Shown here: positions 1-8,390 of the stretch, in pieces | Layout of the letters: each line of letters starts with the position of its first letter | Position numbering within the stretch: the stretch's first letter is position 1 | Assembly: GCF_004000275.1 (NCBI RefSeq) | Contig: NZ_RCIP01000001.1 | Span: 1,418,749-1,482,748 of the forward strand | Reading direction: 5' to 3' | Length of the DNA stretch: 64,000 nucleotides | Source: Saccharospirillum alexandrii | GTDB lineage: Bacteria > Pseudomonadota > Gammaproteobacteria > Pseudomonadales > Natronospirillaceae | Position numbers and translations under genes: made by a program | Notes under the pieces: model-generated | The model's input: the letters and a program-made list of their open reading frames with translations, nothing else | The model's database searches: none | What the model was told of the DNA's origin: nothing

Positions 1-109
1 GCAGGTTTGTCTTCGCGAGTCGCTGGTCGGGCTTTGTTGGCAAAGGCCGTTTCCAGTTCTGTGATCGCCTGGGCTGACTTCAATCTGCACCTCCGGGTCG
101 CTTTGTTAT

Positions 110-128
110 TAGTTAATTTAGTTAACTA
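110..128. promoter_or_regulatory. Candidate MarR operator, upstream copy
   Basis: TAGTTAATTTAGTTAACTA lies about 120 bp before the MarR gene and matches 17 of 19 bases of the perfect palindrome at 802-820. Two copies, one before the regulator and one before its downstream CoA-transferase, are what an autoregulated MarR system would show. That the MarR protein binds here is inferred from position and symmetry. Confidence 0.55.
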
Positions 129-245
129 TATCGATTTGTCTGTGTCAAACGCATTGTTCACGATCGCTGGCTGGCGCAGATCACGGCTTGACTTTGAGCG
201 CTTCCGTGGCAAATTCACTGCTGAAAAAATGGATTCTGGAACCCT

Positions 246-755
246 ATGACTGACACTCCTGATATCTCGACGCTCCCCTACAACGGGCAATTGGAACTGG
301 ACTACCTGGCCAGAGATTTGCCATTTCTGTCGAGAGTACTGCGCACCTACATTCGCAATGAAACTGCAGATGCCTACAAAGAACTGAATGTCGAACCGGG
401 TGAAATCGCGATTACCAACCTCATTGGCATCAACCCCGGGATCTCTCAGAACGACCTTGCCGCGGCAGTCGTGTTCAAGAAACCGGCGGTCACCAAGGTG
501 GTCCGTTCAATGGAGGACAAAGGGTTGGTCAAACGCGAACGGGTCAAGGCCGACAAACGCTACAACGCCCTTGTTCTGACCCAAGAAGGTGAGAAGCGAC
601 GCGCCGCGATGCGCCACCAGATGGAAACTCAGCATGAGACCTTGCTGAACATTTTCTCAACAGAAGAGCAGGCCCAGTTCTTCGACATGATGAACCGGCT
701 GTGCGCTCATCTAGCCGAACGGCATCAATCGACGGACAGCACCGCCAACCCCTGA
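246..755 (+). CDS. MarR family winged-helix transcriptional regulator
   Basis: A 169-residue protein of typical MarR length. A helical N-terminus (about 1-50) precedes a winged helix-turn-helix at about 52-115, with the recognition helix around the KKPAVTKVVRSMEDKG segment and a charged wing (KADKR). A helical C-terminal dimerisation region follows. The ATG at 246 has GGA five bases upstream. MarR proteins usually repress a neighbouring catabolic or efflux gene until a small, often aromatic or CoA-linked ligand binds. Here the neighbour is a class III CoA-transferase, and palindromes of the same sequence flank the regulator. The ligand is unknown. An overlapping upstream frame (7-249) is not considered real. 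Confidence 0.9.
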   Translation: MTDTPDISTLPYNGQLELDYLARDLPFLSRVLRTYIRNETADAYKELNVEPGEIAITNLIGINPGISQNDLAAAVVFKKPAVTKVVRSMEDKGLVKRERVKADKRYNALVLTQEGEKRRAAMRHQMETQHETLLNIFSTEEQAQFFDMMNRLCAHLAERHQSTDSTANP

Positions 756-801
756 ACTGGCCAGGATAAATGACGGCAACCATTGACGTCAGCGAGGCAA
801 G

Positions 802-820
802 TAGTTAACTTTGTTAACTA
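802..820. promoter_or_regulatory. Candidate MarR operator, perfect palindrome
   Basis: TAGTTAAC-TTT-GTTAACTA is a perfect inverted repeat with 8-bp arms and a 3-bp centre, placed 26 bp before the CoA-transferase start. A near-identical copy lies upstream of the MarR gene at 110-128. Size and symmetry fit a MarR dimer site. Its closeness to the start codon suggests repression by blocking transcription. Confidence 0.65.
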
Positions 821-846
821 TTACTCGTTTTGATTGGAATGATCTC

Positions 847-2010
847 ATGGCAAAACCACTCGCGGGCGTACGAATCGCCGATTTTTCGCACGTCATTGCC
901 GGGCCGCTCGCCACCCACTTTCTACGGCTTCTCGGCGCCGAAGTCATAAAAATCGAGCCCCCCGGTGGCGACGTACTGCGTAACTACACCCAGAGACGGG
1001 AACTTCGTGGTATGTCCGAGCCGTTTATTTCCACCAATGCCGGCAAGAAATCGGTTGTGCTGGATCTCAAATCTGACTTCGGGCGCGAAGCCGCCCTCAG
1101 GATCATCGACAGCAGCGATATCCTGGTTGAGAACTTCCGGCCAGGTGTCATCAATCGCCTGGGGCTGGGGTACGATACCTTGCGTGAGCGCCATCCCGGG
1201 CTGATTTTTTGCTCGGTGTCCGGCTACGGTCAGGAAGGCCCCATGCGGGACTACCCCGCCATCGATCAGATTATCCAGAGCGTTTCAGGACTGATGAGTC
1301 TTTCCGGTGAGGCCGACAGTGAAGCCATGCGCATCGGTTTTCCAATTGTGGACACCTACAGTGCTCTCCTGGCCGCTTTTGCCATTCAGTCCGCCTTTAT
1401 ACAGCGTGAGCGGGACCCTGACAAAAAAGGCCAGTTCATCGACATGTCGATGCTGGACGCTTCCATGGTCATGATGGCCTCCGTCTTTTCGCCGCTGATG
1501 ATTTCAGGCATCCAGCCCGAGCGGACGGGCAACCGGGGGTTTTCACGAGCACCCACCGCGGATACATTCGACACCCTGGACATGCCGCTGACCATCGGCG
1601 CGGTACAGCAAAACCAGTACGAACGCCTGTGTCATGCCATGGAACGGTTGGACTTATTGGAAGACGCACGGTTTAGCGACCCTGACCTGCGTTTGCAGCA
1701 CGATCAGGCGTTACAACAAGAACTAAGCAAAACCTTTAAGACCCGTTCAGCCATGGACTGGGAAAAACGGTTGTGTGAAGCAGGTGTACCGGCCGGCGCC
1801 GTAAGATCGGTAGAGGAAGTGTTACAACTCGATCAGTTAAAGGATCGCGGATTGCAATTAGAAATTCCCGTTAATGGCACTGCCATTGATCGGGCCACCA
1901 TACTGAACGCAGGTTTCAAATTTGAACACGATGGTCCAGGGGTTGATACCGCCCCACCGCGTTTAGGTGAGCACACGGACGAGATATTGGGCGAGGTTGG
2001 AATGATCTAG
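847..2010 (+). CDS. Family III CoA-transferase (CaiB/BaiF type)
   Basis: A 387-residue protein matching the CaiB/BaiF/formyl-CoA transferase fold. The N-terminus (KPLAGVRIADFSHVIAGP), the GAEVIKIEPP segment and the ENFRPGV segment are family hallmarks. A conserved Asp in the motif after GQEGP (DYPAIDQ, about residue 145) is the likely acyl-anhydride-forming residue. The family moves CoA between organic acids through covalent intermediates. The ATG at 847 is chosen over the in-frame TTG at 811 because GGAA sits about 8 bp upstream and because the TTG falls inside the palindrome at 802-820. It is probably controlled by the adjacent MarR protein. The acid substrate is unknown. Confidence 0.88.
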   Translation: MAKPLAGVRIADFSHVIAGPLATHFLRLLGAEVIKIEPPGGDVLRNYTQRRELRGMSEPFISTNAGKKSVVLDLKSDFGREAALRIIDSSDILVENFRPGVINRLGLGYDTLRERHPGLIFCSVSGYGQEGPMRDYPAIDQIIQSVSGLMSLSGEADSEAMRIGFPIVDTYSALLAAFAIQSAFIQRERDPDKKGQFIDMSMLDASMVMMASVFSPLMISGIQPERTGNRGFSRAPTADTFDTLDMPLTIGAVQQNQYERLCHAMERLDLLEDARFSDPDLRLQHDQALQQELSKTFKTRSAMDWEKRLCEAGVPAGAVRSVEEVLQLDQLKDRGLQLEIPVNGTAIDRATILNAGFKFEHDGPGVDTAPPRLGEHTDEILGEVGMI

Positions 2011-2069
2011 AATCCAAGCCCGATGCCGATGCGATTGCACCGCTGAATACCGGGCATAACCCGAGCAGG

Positions 2070-2774
2070 TCAAAACCCCTGAGATGCCTCGCCCAACGAC
2101 ATCAGCAACCCGGCCTCACTTTCTTTGTTAATGCCCAGGTAAACATCGACCGTCTTCACTACCCAGGCCGATCTTGGCATTGGGTAGCCCGCCTGGCGGG
2201 CGATGCTTTCTGCGTTGGCGTTATAGGTTACCCAGGCGTCAATATAACCCAGGGTCAGCTTTTTGAGGTTCAATGCATCGTAGGGCAGTTCATCCACGCT
2301 TACCCCCCGTTCCGTTAAATACTCGGTAATGGGTGAGTTCTGATACCCACCCACTCTCATGCCCTGCAAGTCATCCAGACTGCTGATCTCACGGTCACTG
2401 CTTGCCCGGGTGTAAACAACCCACTGGTACTCCGCCAGAGGCCCTATGAACTCAAAGGTGTTTTCCAGATCGTCCTGCCGCTCCAATGGAAAGATGCCAT
2501 ACCCTGGTCTTTCGGATGCACGCCGGTAGGAGATCGGCCAGGTGCGCATCTGGATGCTGTAGTCAACATCCACCTGGTCCAGTATCTGCCGGACTCGCTG
2601 TGTTGTCTCGTCCTCCAGATCAATGGCACCGGCCTGACTTTGCAGATCCGTATTGTAATGAAACTGACCATAATCTTCTTTCATCACTCTGAGCTCACTG
2701 GCTGCCAGCGAGCTGGACCCTACCACCAGGAGAACACCAAGCATCAGACAATCTGCTGTTTTTAACAACATCAT
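2070..2774 (-). CDS. Periplasmic substrate-binding protein (SBP_bac_3-like)
   Basis: A 234-residue protein with a clear signal peptide (hydrophobic stretch LMLGVLLVVG, cleavage likely after SLAAS). The body resembles the type II periplasmic binding proteins of amino-acid ABC systems: an initial strand ELRVMKEDYGQ, the SSLDDLQGMRVGGYQNSP hinge motif, and a late YIDAWVTYNANAE segment. It is slightly short for the family. No permease or ATPase gene is beside it, so it may be an orphan binding protein of unknown ligand. It starts at tandem ATG codons preceded by GAGGGTGAG. It is convergent with the CoA-transferase and does not belong to the ABC operon further right. Confidence 0.75.
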   Translation of the reverse strand: MMLLKTADCLMLGVLLVVGSSSLAASELRVMKEDYGQFHYNTDLQSQAGAIDLEDETTQRVRQILDQVDVDYSIQMRTWPISYRRASERPGYGIFPLERQDDLENTFEFIGPLAEYQWVVYTRASSDREISSLDDLQGMRVGGYQNSPITEYLTERGVSVDELPYDALNLKKLTLGYIDAWVTYNANAESIARQAGYPMPRSAWVVKTVDVYLGINKESEAGLLMSLGEASQGF

Positions 2775-2985
2775 AACTCACCCTCTGAATGCCTCTATGA
2801 TCGTTTCTATCGCCGGGTCCCGAAGGTTGGCAAAGCTATTAAGCTCCCCGCACCTCACTGTACTTTCACCCGAAAGCCTGCTGCGTTACCGGTAGTATTG
2901 TTACTGATCAACGAGGCATCAGACCAACTTTCAGTGCAGCTCACTGACTATTTAAAGTGCTTTGGCAACCGACGTTTCCTGCCTT

Positions 2986-3390
2986 TTAATGCTTGTGGCC
3001 ACAACTCCCGCCCGATCCATGGTTGTGCCCACAACTTCCTCCGTGGCTGTGGCTATGGCTATGGCCACCAATGGGACCGGTAGTGACTCCGCCGTGAACA
3101 GTGCGCCTGCTGCTGACCGAACCATAGGCCGGTGTCTCACGACTGTTGCTGTACATTTGCTGCGCAAGCGCAACGTTCGAAGCACAGCCACAAGCGGTCG
3201 CGGCTGCGCTTTTGTAGTTAACCTGAACGTGTTTCTTCAACCCCTTCATGTGTAACGCTGGCGCGCCCAATATCACACGCTCCAGTGCCTCGCCCGTGTC
3301 CGGGTGCTGCGTCAGGGTTGCTTCATGAATGCTGTGGGAGATTTCATAGATCTCCCCGGAGTCTGTTGCCCGATAGGTGTAGGTAGGCAT
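2986..3390 (-). CDS. FmdB-like small protein with His-rich tail; zinc-ribbon cysteines lost
   Basis: A 134-residue protein whose start (MPTYTYRATDSGEIYEI) and LHMKGLKKH segment follow the FmdB/zinc-ribbon family. Where family members carry two CxxC knuckles, this protein has ATDSG and HPDTGE, so the four zinc cysteines are absent. A CGC pair lies near residue 82. The last 30 residues are Gly/His/Cys-rich (HSHSHSH, CGHNH, CGHKH), a likely metal-binding tail. FmdB proteins usually accompany amidases or amidohydrolases. This gene lies 22 bp downstream of a creatinase-fold hydrolase on the same strand, so it may be a metal-handling accessory. A GAGGAAA ribosome site precedes the ATG. The function is inferred. 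Confidence 0.7.
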   Translation of the reverse strand: MPTYTYRATDSGEIYEISHSIHEATLTQHPDTGEALERVILGAPALHMKGLKKHVQVNYKSAAATACGCASNVALAQQMYSNSRETPAYGSVSSRRTVHGGVTTGPIGGHSHSHSHGGSCGHNHGSGGSCGHKH

Positions 3391-3412
3391 AGTGTTTCCT
3401 CAATTCCAAAAC

Positions 3413-4717
3413 TTAATAGGGGTTCGCCACGAACAGGTCCTGGGCTGGGAACAAAGTTATTACCCGACAGCCATCAGCGGTCACCACAACCTCTTCTTCA
3501 ATGCGCGCCGCGCCATTGCCGTCGGCTGCCGGGCAATAGGTCTCAAGCGCGAACACCATACCTTCCTGCAGTTCGAACGGGTTCTCAAACGACACCAGCC
3601 GGCTGATGATCGGGCGTTCATGAAGTGCCAAACCAAGCCCATGCCCAAACTGCAGACCAAAAGCTTCCATCTCGCTCTGAAATCCAAACTCCGTTGCCGC
3701 CGGCCATACTGCGGCGATTTTGTCGGTGGTCATTCCCGGCCTGACCAGGTTGATGGCTGCATCAATCCACTCCCGGGCTTTACGATACGCATCAACCTGC
3801 GCCGGCGTTTTGCTACCCACGTTCAAGGTACGGTAGTAACAGGTGCGGTAACCCATGTAAGACTGAATAATGTCAAAAAAAGCCTGATCGCCCGGACGAT
3901 ACATGCGATCAGTAAAGTTATGTGGGTGTGGGCTGCAGCGCTCCCCTGACACAGCGTTGATCGCCTCTACATCGTCCGACCCATTGTCATACAGAAACTT
4001 GTTGGCGATGGCCACAAGCTCGTTTTCTCTCTTGCCAGGCTTAAGGTTATCCGCTATCAACTGGTAGCAACCATCAACCATCGATGCGGACTGATTGAGC
4101 AGGATAATCTCGTCCATGCTTTTGATCTGCCGGGCGTTCAGCATCACCTGCTGGACATCCCGGACATCAAGCCCTTGTTTTTGCAAGGCGAACAACATGG
4201 GTGGTTCGCAGACATCGACCCCGATGGGCATATCGGCAACGCCTTCCGACTGCAGTATGTCGCGAATTTCTTTTGCCGCATTTTCAAACAGTCCGGCTTC
4301 TTCGGCTACGGAACCCCGCAAGCCCAGCATGCCTGCTCGCCAGTGGTCGTTATCGAACCAGGGGTTATTCAAACGGTGATGCGCCGCTGCACTGCCGAAA
4401 TCCCAGAGGTACGGATCTGAATTACCGGTGAACAGCGCATACCGGCAAATCTTATCGCGGGACCACTCGCCGATCACACTGCTGGTCAGGTAGCGTATGT
4501 TGTTATTGTCAAAACACAGCATCGCGCCCAGATCAGATTCTCGGAGTGCCTGTCTGGCACGGGCGACGCGATACTTGTGCAACCGTCGAAAGTCGACCCG
4601 CTCCTCAAAATCAACGTTCATGCGTCCGGGTGCCGGAATGGGACGACTCCAGTCCCAGCGTGGATTAAGTGCCTCTGCGTCAATGATAGTCGGTTCTACG
4701 ATAATGTTATTGCTCAT
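3413..4717 (-). CDS. Creatinase/aminopeptidase-P fold hydrolase (M24 family), altered metal site
   Basis: A 434-residue, two-domain M24-type protein: N-terminal creatinase domain (about 45-190) and C-terminal pita-bread domain (about 200-425). Of the five canonical metal ligands, the first Asp (FFDII), the His (FGHGLG) and both Glu (ALETYC, ARIEEE) are visible. The second Asp of the GYxxDxTRT motif is replaced by Cys (GYRTCYYRT). Creatinase, a metal-free member, also departs at this position, and the PHPHN segment resembles its active-site region. This may therefore be a C-N hydrolase and not a peptidase. The start at 4717 has AGAGGG six bases upstream. It lies 64 bp after the importer ATPase, in the same transcription direction. 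Confidence 0.8.
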   Translation of the reverse strand: MSNNIIVEPTIIDAEALNPRWDWSRPIPAPGRMNVDFEERVDFRRLHKYRVARARQALRESDLGAMLCFDNNNIRYLTSSVIGEWSRDKICRYALFTGNSDPYLWDFGSAAAHHRLNNPWFDNDHWRAGMLGLRGSVAEEAGLFENAAKEIRDILQSEGVADMPIGVDVCEPPMLFALQKQGLDVRDVQQVMLNARQIKSMDEIILLNQSASMVDGCYQLIADNLKPGKRENELVAIANKFLYDNGSDDVEAINAVSGERCSPHPHNFTDRMYRPGDQAFFDIIQSYMGYRTCYYRTLNVGSKTPAQVDAYRKAREWIDAAINLVRPGMTTDKIAAVWPAATEFGFQSEMEAFGLQFGHGLGLALHERPIISRLVSFENPFELQEGMVFALETYCPAADGNGAARIEEEVVVTADGCRVITLFPAQDLFVANPY

Positions 4718-4781
4718 GGTATCCCTCTCGCCTACGGTGTTGTGCCTGACCACATTCCGGCACTTCACCAAGTGTCTTTGG

Positions 4782-6284
4782 TTATTTTGGTTTAATTCCG
4801 GAGATCGCCTGGATAAGGTTGTCTTCCGTTACATCGTCTGATGTGAACGTCTTTATTATTTCGCCTGAGTACATGGCAACAATTCGATCGGCCACGTGCA
4901 GTACTTCCGGCATTTCCGAACTGATCACTATGACGGCGTAGCCACTGGCTGCAAGCTCTCGTATCAGCTTGTGAATCTCGGATTTGGAGCCTACGTCGAT
5001 GCCTCGTGTTGGCTCATCAACGATCAGGACTTTCGGGTGCATTGACAGCCACTTGCCAATGACAATTTTCTGCTGGTTACCGCCCGATAGATTACCCACA
5101 GTCTGTCGCCAACCCGGCGTGCGAATATCCAGCCGATCCCGATACAGGTCGAAAAGCGCTACTTCTGCCCCATCGGATACGAATGGCCCTGCTTTCATGT
5201 CATCGATCTGAGGCAACGTCATGTTGTCCCGGCAGTTCATGCCTAGCACCAGCCCCTGGGTTTTTCGGTCTTCAGGAACCAGGGAAATACCTTCTCTGAT
5301 GGCGATAGCAGGTGAACTGATCACCGTCTCCTTTCCATCCAGTAAGATCGTTCCCGAACTGGGCTGCCGGAGGCCAAACAGCGTTTCCGCTATTTCCGTC
5401 CTGCCTGCACCCACCAAACCGTAGAACCCAAGCACTTCTCCACACCGAACTTTGAAACTGACGTTTTGGAATGAGGCTCCACAACTAAGGTCTTTAACCT
5501 CGATAGCAACCTCTCCCAGCTCATGGCTGACTGGAGCACGGGATAGGTCGAGGTTTCGGCCAATCATCATTCGGGTAATGGCTTCCTCTGAGGTGTCTGC
5601 CGTCAACACGGAATCCTGATACTGGCCATCGCGAAGCACGCTGACCCGATCGGTGATCTTGAAGATCTCCTCCATGCGATGAGATATATATACGATACCG
5701 ACACCCTGGCTCTTCAAGTCGTCAATCACTTCAAACAAGACCAGTTTCTCAGCATCAGTTAGTGATGCTGTCGGCTCGTCGAAAATGACCGCCTTGGCAT
5801 CAACGGTCAGCGCTCGCGCGATCTCAACCATCTGCTGGTTGGCGATGGACAGATCGCCTACCCGAGTGCGAGCATTGAAGCTTACTTTCAGACGCCTAAG
5901 GATTTCGTCCGTTTTCTCGTAAAGCGTTTTCCAGTCAACCCTTCCCACTGACTTTCTCGGCAGCTCACCCAAATAAACGTTTTCTGCCACCGAGAGCTCT
6001 TCAGCAAGGCTGAGTTCCTGATGTATAAAAACAATGCCCTTGTTCTTCGCATCGAGCGGGTTGGACATGACAACCGGCGTTTCAGCCACATAGATTGTTC
6101 CGGCATCGGGCTGATAGATGCCACCGAGCACCTTCATCAGTGTGGATTTTCCAGCGCCGTTTTCGCCCATCAGTGCGTGAACTTCACCCGCCATTACCGA
6201 CAGCGATACGTTATCGAGTGCTTTTACACCCGGAAATTCCTTGACAATACCCTCCAGACGCAGGGCTGGCGTTGACTGAGTCAT
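4782..6284 (-). CDS. Sugar ABC transporter ATPase, two nucleotide-binding domains (RbsA/XylG type)
   Basis: A 500-residue duplicated ATPase of the CUT2 class. The first domain has Walker A GENGAGKST, an LSIANQQ signature and Walker B VIFDEPTASL. The second has the degenerate Walker A typical of this class (GLVGAGRTE), signature LSGGNQQKIV and Walker B LIVDEPTRGID. Such proteins energise import of ribose, xylose, erythritol and similar compounds from the cytoplasmic face. It overlaps the upstream permease stop by 4 bp (ATGA), so the two are translationally coupled. The transported compound cannot be named from this subunit. Confidence 0.93.
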   Translation of the reverse strand: MTQSTPALRLEGIVKEFPGVKALDNVSLSVMAGEVHALMGENGAGKSTLMKVLGGIYQPDAGTIYVAETPVVMSNPLDAKNKGIVFIHQELSLAEELSVAENVYLGELPRKSVGRVDWKTLYEKTDEILRRLKVSFNARTRVGDLSIANQQMVEIARALTVDAKAVIFDEPTASLTDAEKLVLFEVIDDLKSQGVGIVYISHRMEEIFKITDRVSVLRDGQYQDSVLTADTSEEAITRMMIGRNLDLSRAPVSHELGEVAIEVKDLSCGASFQNVSFKVRCGEVLGFYGLVGAGRTEIAETLFGLRQPSSGTILLDGKETVISSPAIAIREGISLVPEDRKTQGLVLGMNCRDNMTLPQIDDMKAGPFVSDGAEVALFDLYRDRLDIRTPGWRQTVGNLSGGNQQKIVIGKWLSMHPKVLIVDEPTRGIDVGSKSEIHKLIRELAASGYAVIVISSEMPEVLHVADRIVAMYSGEIIKTFTSDDVTEDNLIQAISGIKPK

Positions 6285-7282
6285 ACTTTTAACTCCTGTG
6301 CGCCCTTGACGTTAAGCTGGCGATCAATAAACAGAACCACAATCAGGATCAGGCCGAGAACCAAATTAACGGTCGAAGTGTCCGCACCGATGTAACCCAG
6401 CCCGGTACGCAGCAACTGGATGGCAATGACCCCTCCCAGAGTACCGATAATGGAGCCCGACCCACCGGCCAGTTTGGTACCGCCTAACACCACGGCGGTG
6501 ATGACCCACAGTTCATACAACATGCCATCATTCGGGTTTACCGATCCTGATCCGGCGTAGAAAACCACCGCTGACAGTGCGGCCAGAAAGCCTATCAATG
6601 CAAAGTTGATTAACATGTGCGGACCGACTCGAATGCCAGCGTTCACTGCGGCATTCCGGTTATCGCCAATGGCATACGCATTGCGTCCATGGACTGTGTA
6701 GCGGGTGATTAGCCAAACAATCAATACGGTCAAGCCAAACACCCAGGTAGCCGTGTGAACTCCAAGGAACCTAGCCTCGGCAAGGTCGACCAGTGTCCAG
6801 TTGAGATTTGACGTTGGGTTTTCGCCATTGAACATGAACACAAGCCCGCGATAGCCCAGCATGGAACCCAGGGTGACAATGAAAGCATCGACGCCTGTCT
6901 TCCAGACAATCAACCCGTTGAGCGCGCCAAGCAACACACCGGTTGTCAGTGCAAGTAGCACACTGACAACGATGACCCAGTCTCCGATACCTGAAAAAAT
7001 GCTCCAGGACAAACTATCCAGCAGAATGATACCGGCCATCGCAAAGATGGCACCAACGCTCAAGTCAATGTTTCCATTGACCATTACGATGGTCATACCG
7101 ACAGCAATGATGCCAATGGGCGCTGACTGTTTGAGCAGAAGCAGCATGTTGCCGCCATCCATAAAAGCAACGTCGGTTAGCGATAAGTATTGCCCCGCGA
7201 CACTAAAGAATATGAGCTCAACAACAATGAACAGCCAGATTGCGCTGGTGCTGAGATTGCGTTTTATAAATTCAGAATTCAT
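6281..7282 (-). CDS. Sugar ABC transporter permease (RbsC type)
   Basis: A 333-residue integral membrane protein with about ten hydrophobic segments and the CUT2 permease hallmarks: GMTIVMVNGNIDLSVGA near residue 80, VTLGSMLGYRG near 140 and AVVLGGTKLAGGSGSIIGT near 265. It pairs with the second permease 9 bp upstream to form a heterodimeric channel, with the ATPase encoded immediately downstream (4-bp overlap). Sequence divergence between the two permeases indicates distinct paralogues and not a recent duplication. Confidence 0.92.
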   Translation of the reverse strand: MNSEFIKRNLSTSAIWLFIVVELIFFSVAGQYLSLTDVAFMDGGNMLLLLKQSAPIGIIAVGMTIVMVNGNIDLSVGAIFAMAGIILLDSLSWSIFSGIGDWVIVVSVLLALTTGVLLGALNGLIVWKTGVDAFIVTLGSMLGYRGLVFMFNGENPTSNLNWTLVDLAEARFLGVHTATWVFGLTVLIVWLITRYTVHGRNAYAIGDNRNAAVNAGIRVGPHMLINFALIGFLAALSAVVFYAGSGSVNPNDGMLYELWVITAVVLGGTKLAGGSGSIIGTLGGVIAIQLLRTGLGYIGADTSTVNLVLGLILIVVLFIDRQLNVKGAQELKV

Positions 7283-7291
7283 TACCGGCTC

Positions 7292-8263
7292 CTATATCGT
7301 GGCCCAGAACTTACCGCGTTTGACTGAAATATCGAGCCACACCGCCAGGATGATAATGATCCACGTGATGACATACTGGATGTAGAAAGGCCAGCCAATC
7401 AGCAGGAGTCCGTTTTGAATAAAGCCAAGAATGAGCACACCAATTACCGTCTTGAGAACCGTACCGGAACCACCCAGTAAAGAAGCGCCTCCGAGAATGA
7501 CAGCCGCGAGCACTTCCAGCTCCAGGCCTTGGCCGACTGTGTTCTGACTGCCCATGGAACGGCTGGCCTGAATCAACCCGGCCGTTGCCACGCAAAACGC
7601 TGAAATGAGATAACAGGTAAATACGGTGCGGGCTCTGGGTATGCCAGAAAATGACGCAGCGGTTGAATTACCACCGACGGCATATACCTTTCTGCCAAAC
7701 GGAGTTTTAGCCAGCAGCACGCCAAGGAAGGCAGCCAGTGCAACAAACAGGATAATCGGGACAGGCAACCCTAGAATTTCTCCTTGCCCAAAGAAGCTGA
7801 ACCAGGTACCTGCCTTGTCATCAATATCCATGTTTTTTCCGCCTGAATAGGTCAGCGTCAGCCCATGGATGGCTGAGAGCATGCCAAGCGTTACAATCAG
7901 TGAATTAAGTCTTAGATACCCAACCAGAAAGCCAATGGTCCCGCCCAAACCGAGTGTCATCAAGTACATGGTCGGAATGGCCAGGCTGGGCCCTAATTTA
8001 TCGTGCAGGTCCAGCACTACGATGGTGGAGAATGACATCATGGAACCGACCGACAGGTCGAGATTCCCGCTGATGACGACAAAGGTAACGCCAAGCGCCA
8101 TCACACCCAGAATCGCAGATGATCTGACCACGCTTTGCAGATTGTCCAACGACAGGAACTTCGGACTTGCGAGCGCGAAAATCACCATAAACACCACGAA
8201 GGCAATGAGAATGCCTTGATTTCCCATCACGGTAAGAATTCGTTTTCTGGCTAGATTTGCCAT
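7292..8263 (-). CDS. Sugar ABC transporter permease (RbsC type), second subunit
   Basis: A 323-residue membrane protein with the same CUT2 layout as its neighbour: GVTFVVISGNLDLSVGS near residue 60, VTLGMLSAIHGL near 130 and AVILGGASLLGGSGTV near 235. The start at 8263 has an AGGGATA ribosome site. It is the first permease after the binding-protein gene, separated from it by 127 bp containing a strong hairpin. That arrangement commonly gives more binding protein than membrane subunits. Confidence 0.92.
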   Translation of the reverse strand: MANLARKRILTVMGNQGILIAFVVFMVIFALASPKFLSLDNLQSVVRSSAILGVMALGVTFVVISGNLDLSVGSMMSFSTIVVLDLHDKLGPSLAIPTMYLMTLGLGGTIGFLVGYLRLNSLIVTLGMLSAIHGLTLTYSGGKNMDIDDKAGTWFSFFGQGEILGLPVPIILFVALAAFLGVLLAKTPFGRKVYAVGGNSTAASFSGIPRARTVFTCYLISAFCVATAGLIQASRSMGSQNTVGQGLELEVLAAVILGGASLLGGSGTVLKTVIGVLILGFIQNGLLLIGWPFYIQYVITWIIIILAVWLDISVKRGKFWATI

Positions 8264-8310
8264 AGGGGTATCCCTGAAACCGTTTTGTTGTTATTCGGGT
8301 TAAAGAGTGC

Positions 8311-8337
8311 CCCATGCGTTCGATTGAACGCCATGGG
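8311..8337 (-). terminator. Intercistronic hairpin between binding-protein and permease genes
   Basis: CCCATGCGTTC and GAACGCCATGGG form a near-perfect stem with one bulge around a GATT loop. It lies between the binding-protein stop (8391) and the permease start (8263). No T-run follows on the transcribed strand, so an mRNA-stabilising or partial-terminating role is more likely than full termination. Confidence 0.5.
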
Positions 8338-8390
8338 ACATTGACAGTGGGATTATGAAAGTGCCAATGAGCACCTACCCATCGCCCGTA

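Noticed and set aside
7-249. 80-codon frame before the MarR gene
   Set aside because: It starts at TTG, spans the candidate operator, overlaps the MarR start and encodes nothing recognisable.
2986-3080. Short tandem DNA repeat in the His-rich tail region
   Set aside because: The repetition is coding (His/Gly/Ser codons) and irregular. It is better described as a protein feature than a DNA repeat.
3413-4717. Assignment as DMSP lyase DddP
   Set aside because: The N-terminal FDNNNIRY segment recalls DddP, but the metal-site region and the C-terminal half fit creatinase-like proteins better, and the remembered DddP double-Asp motif is absent.
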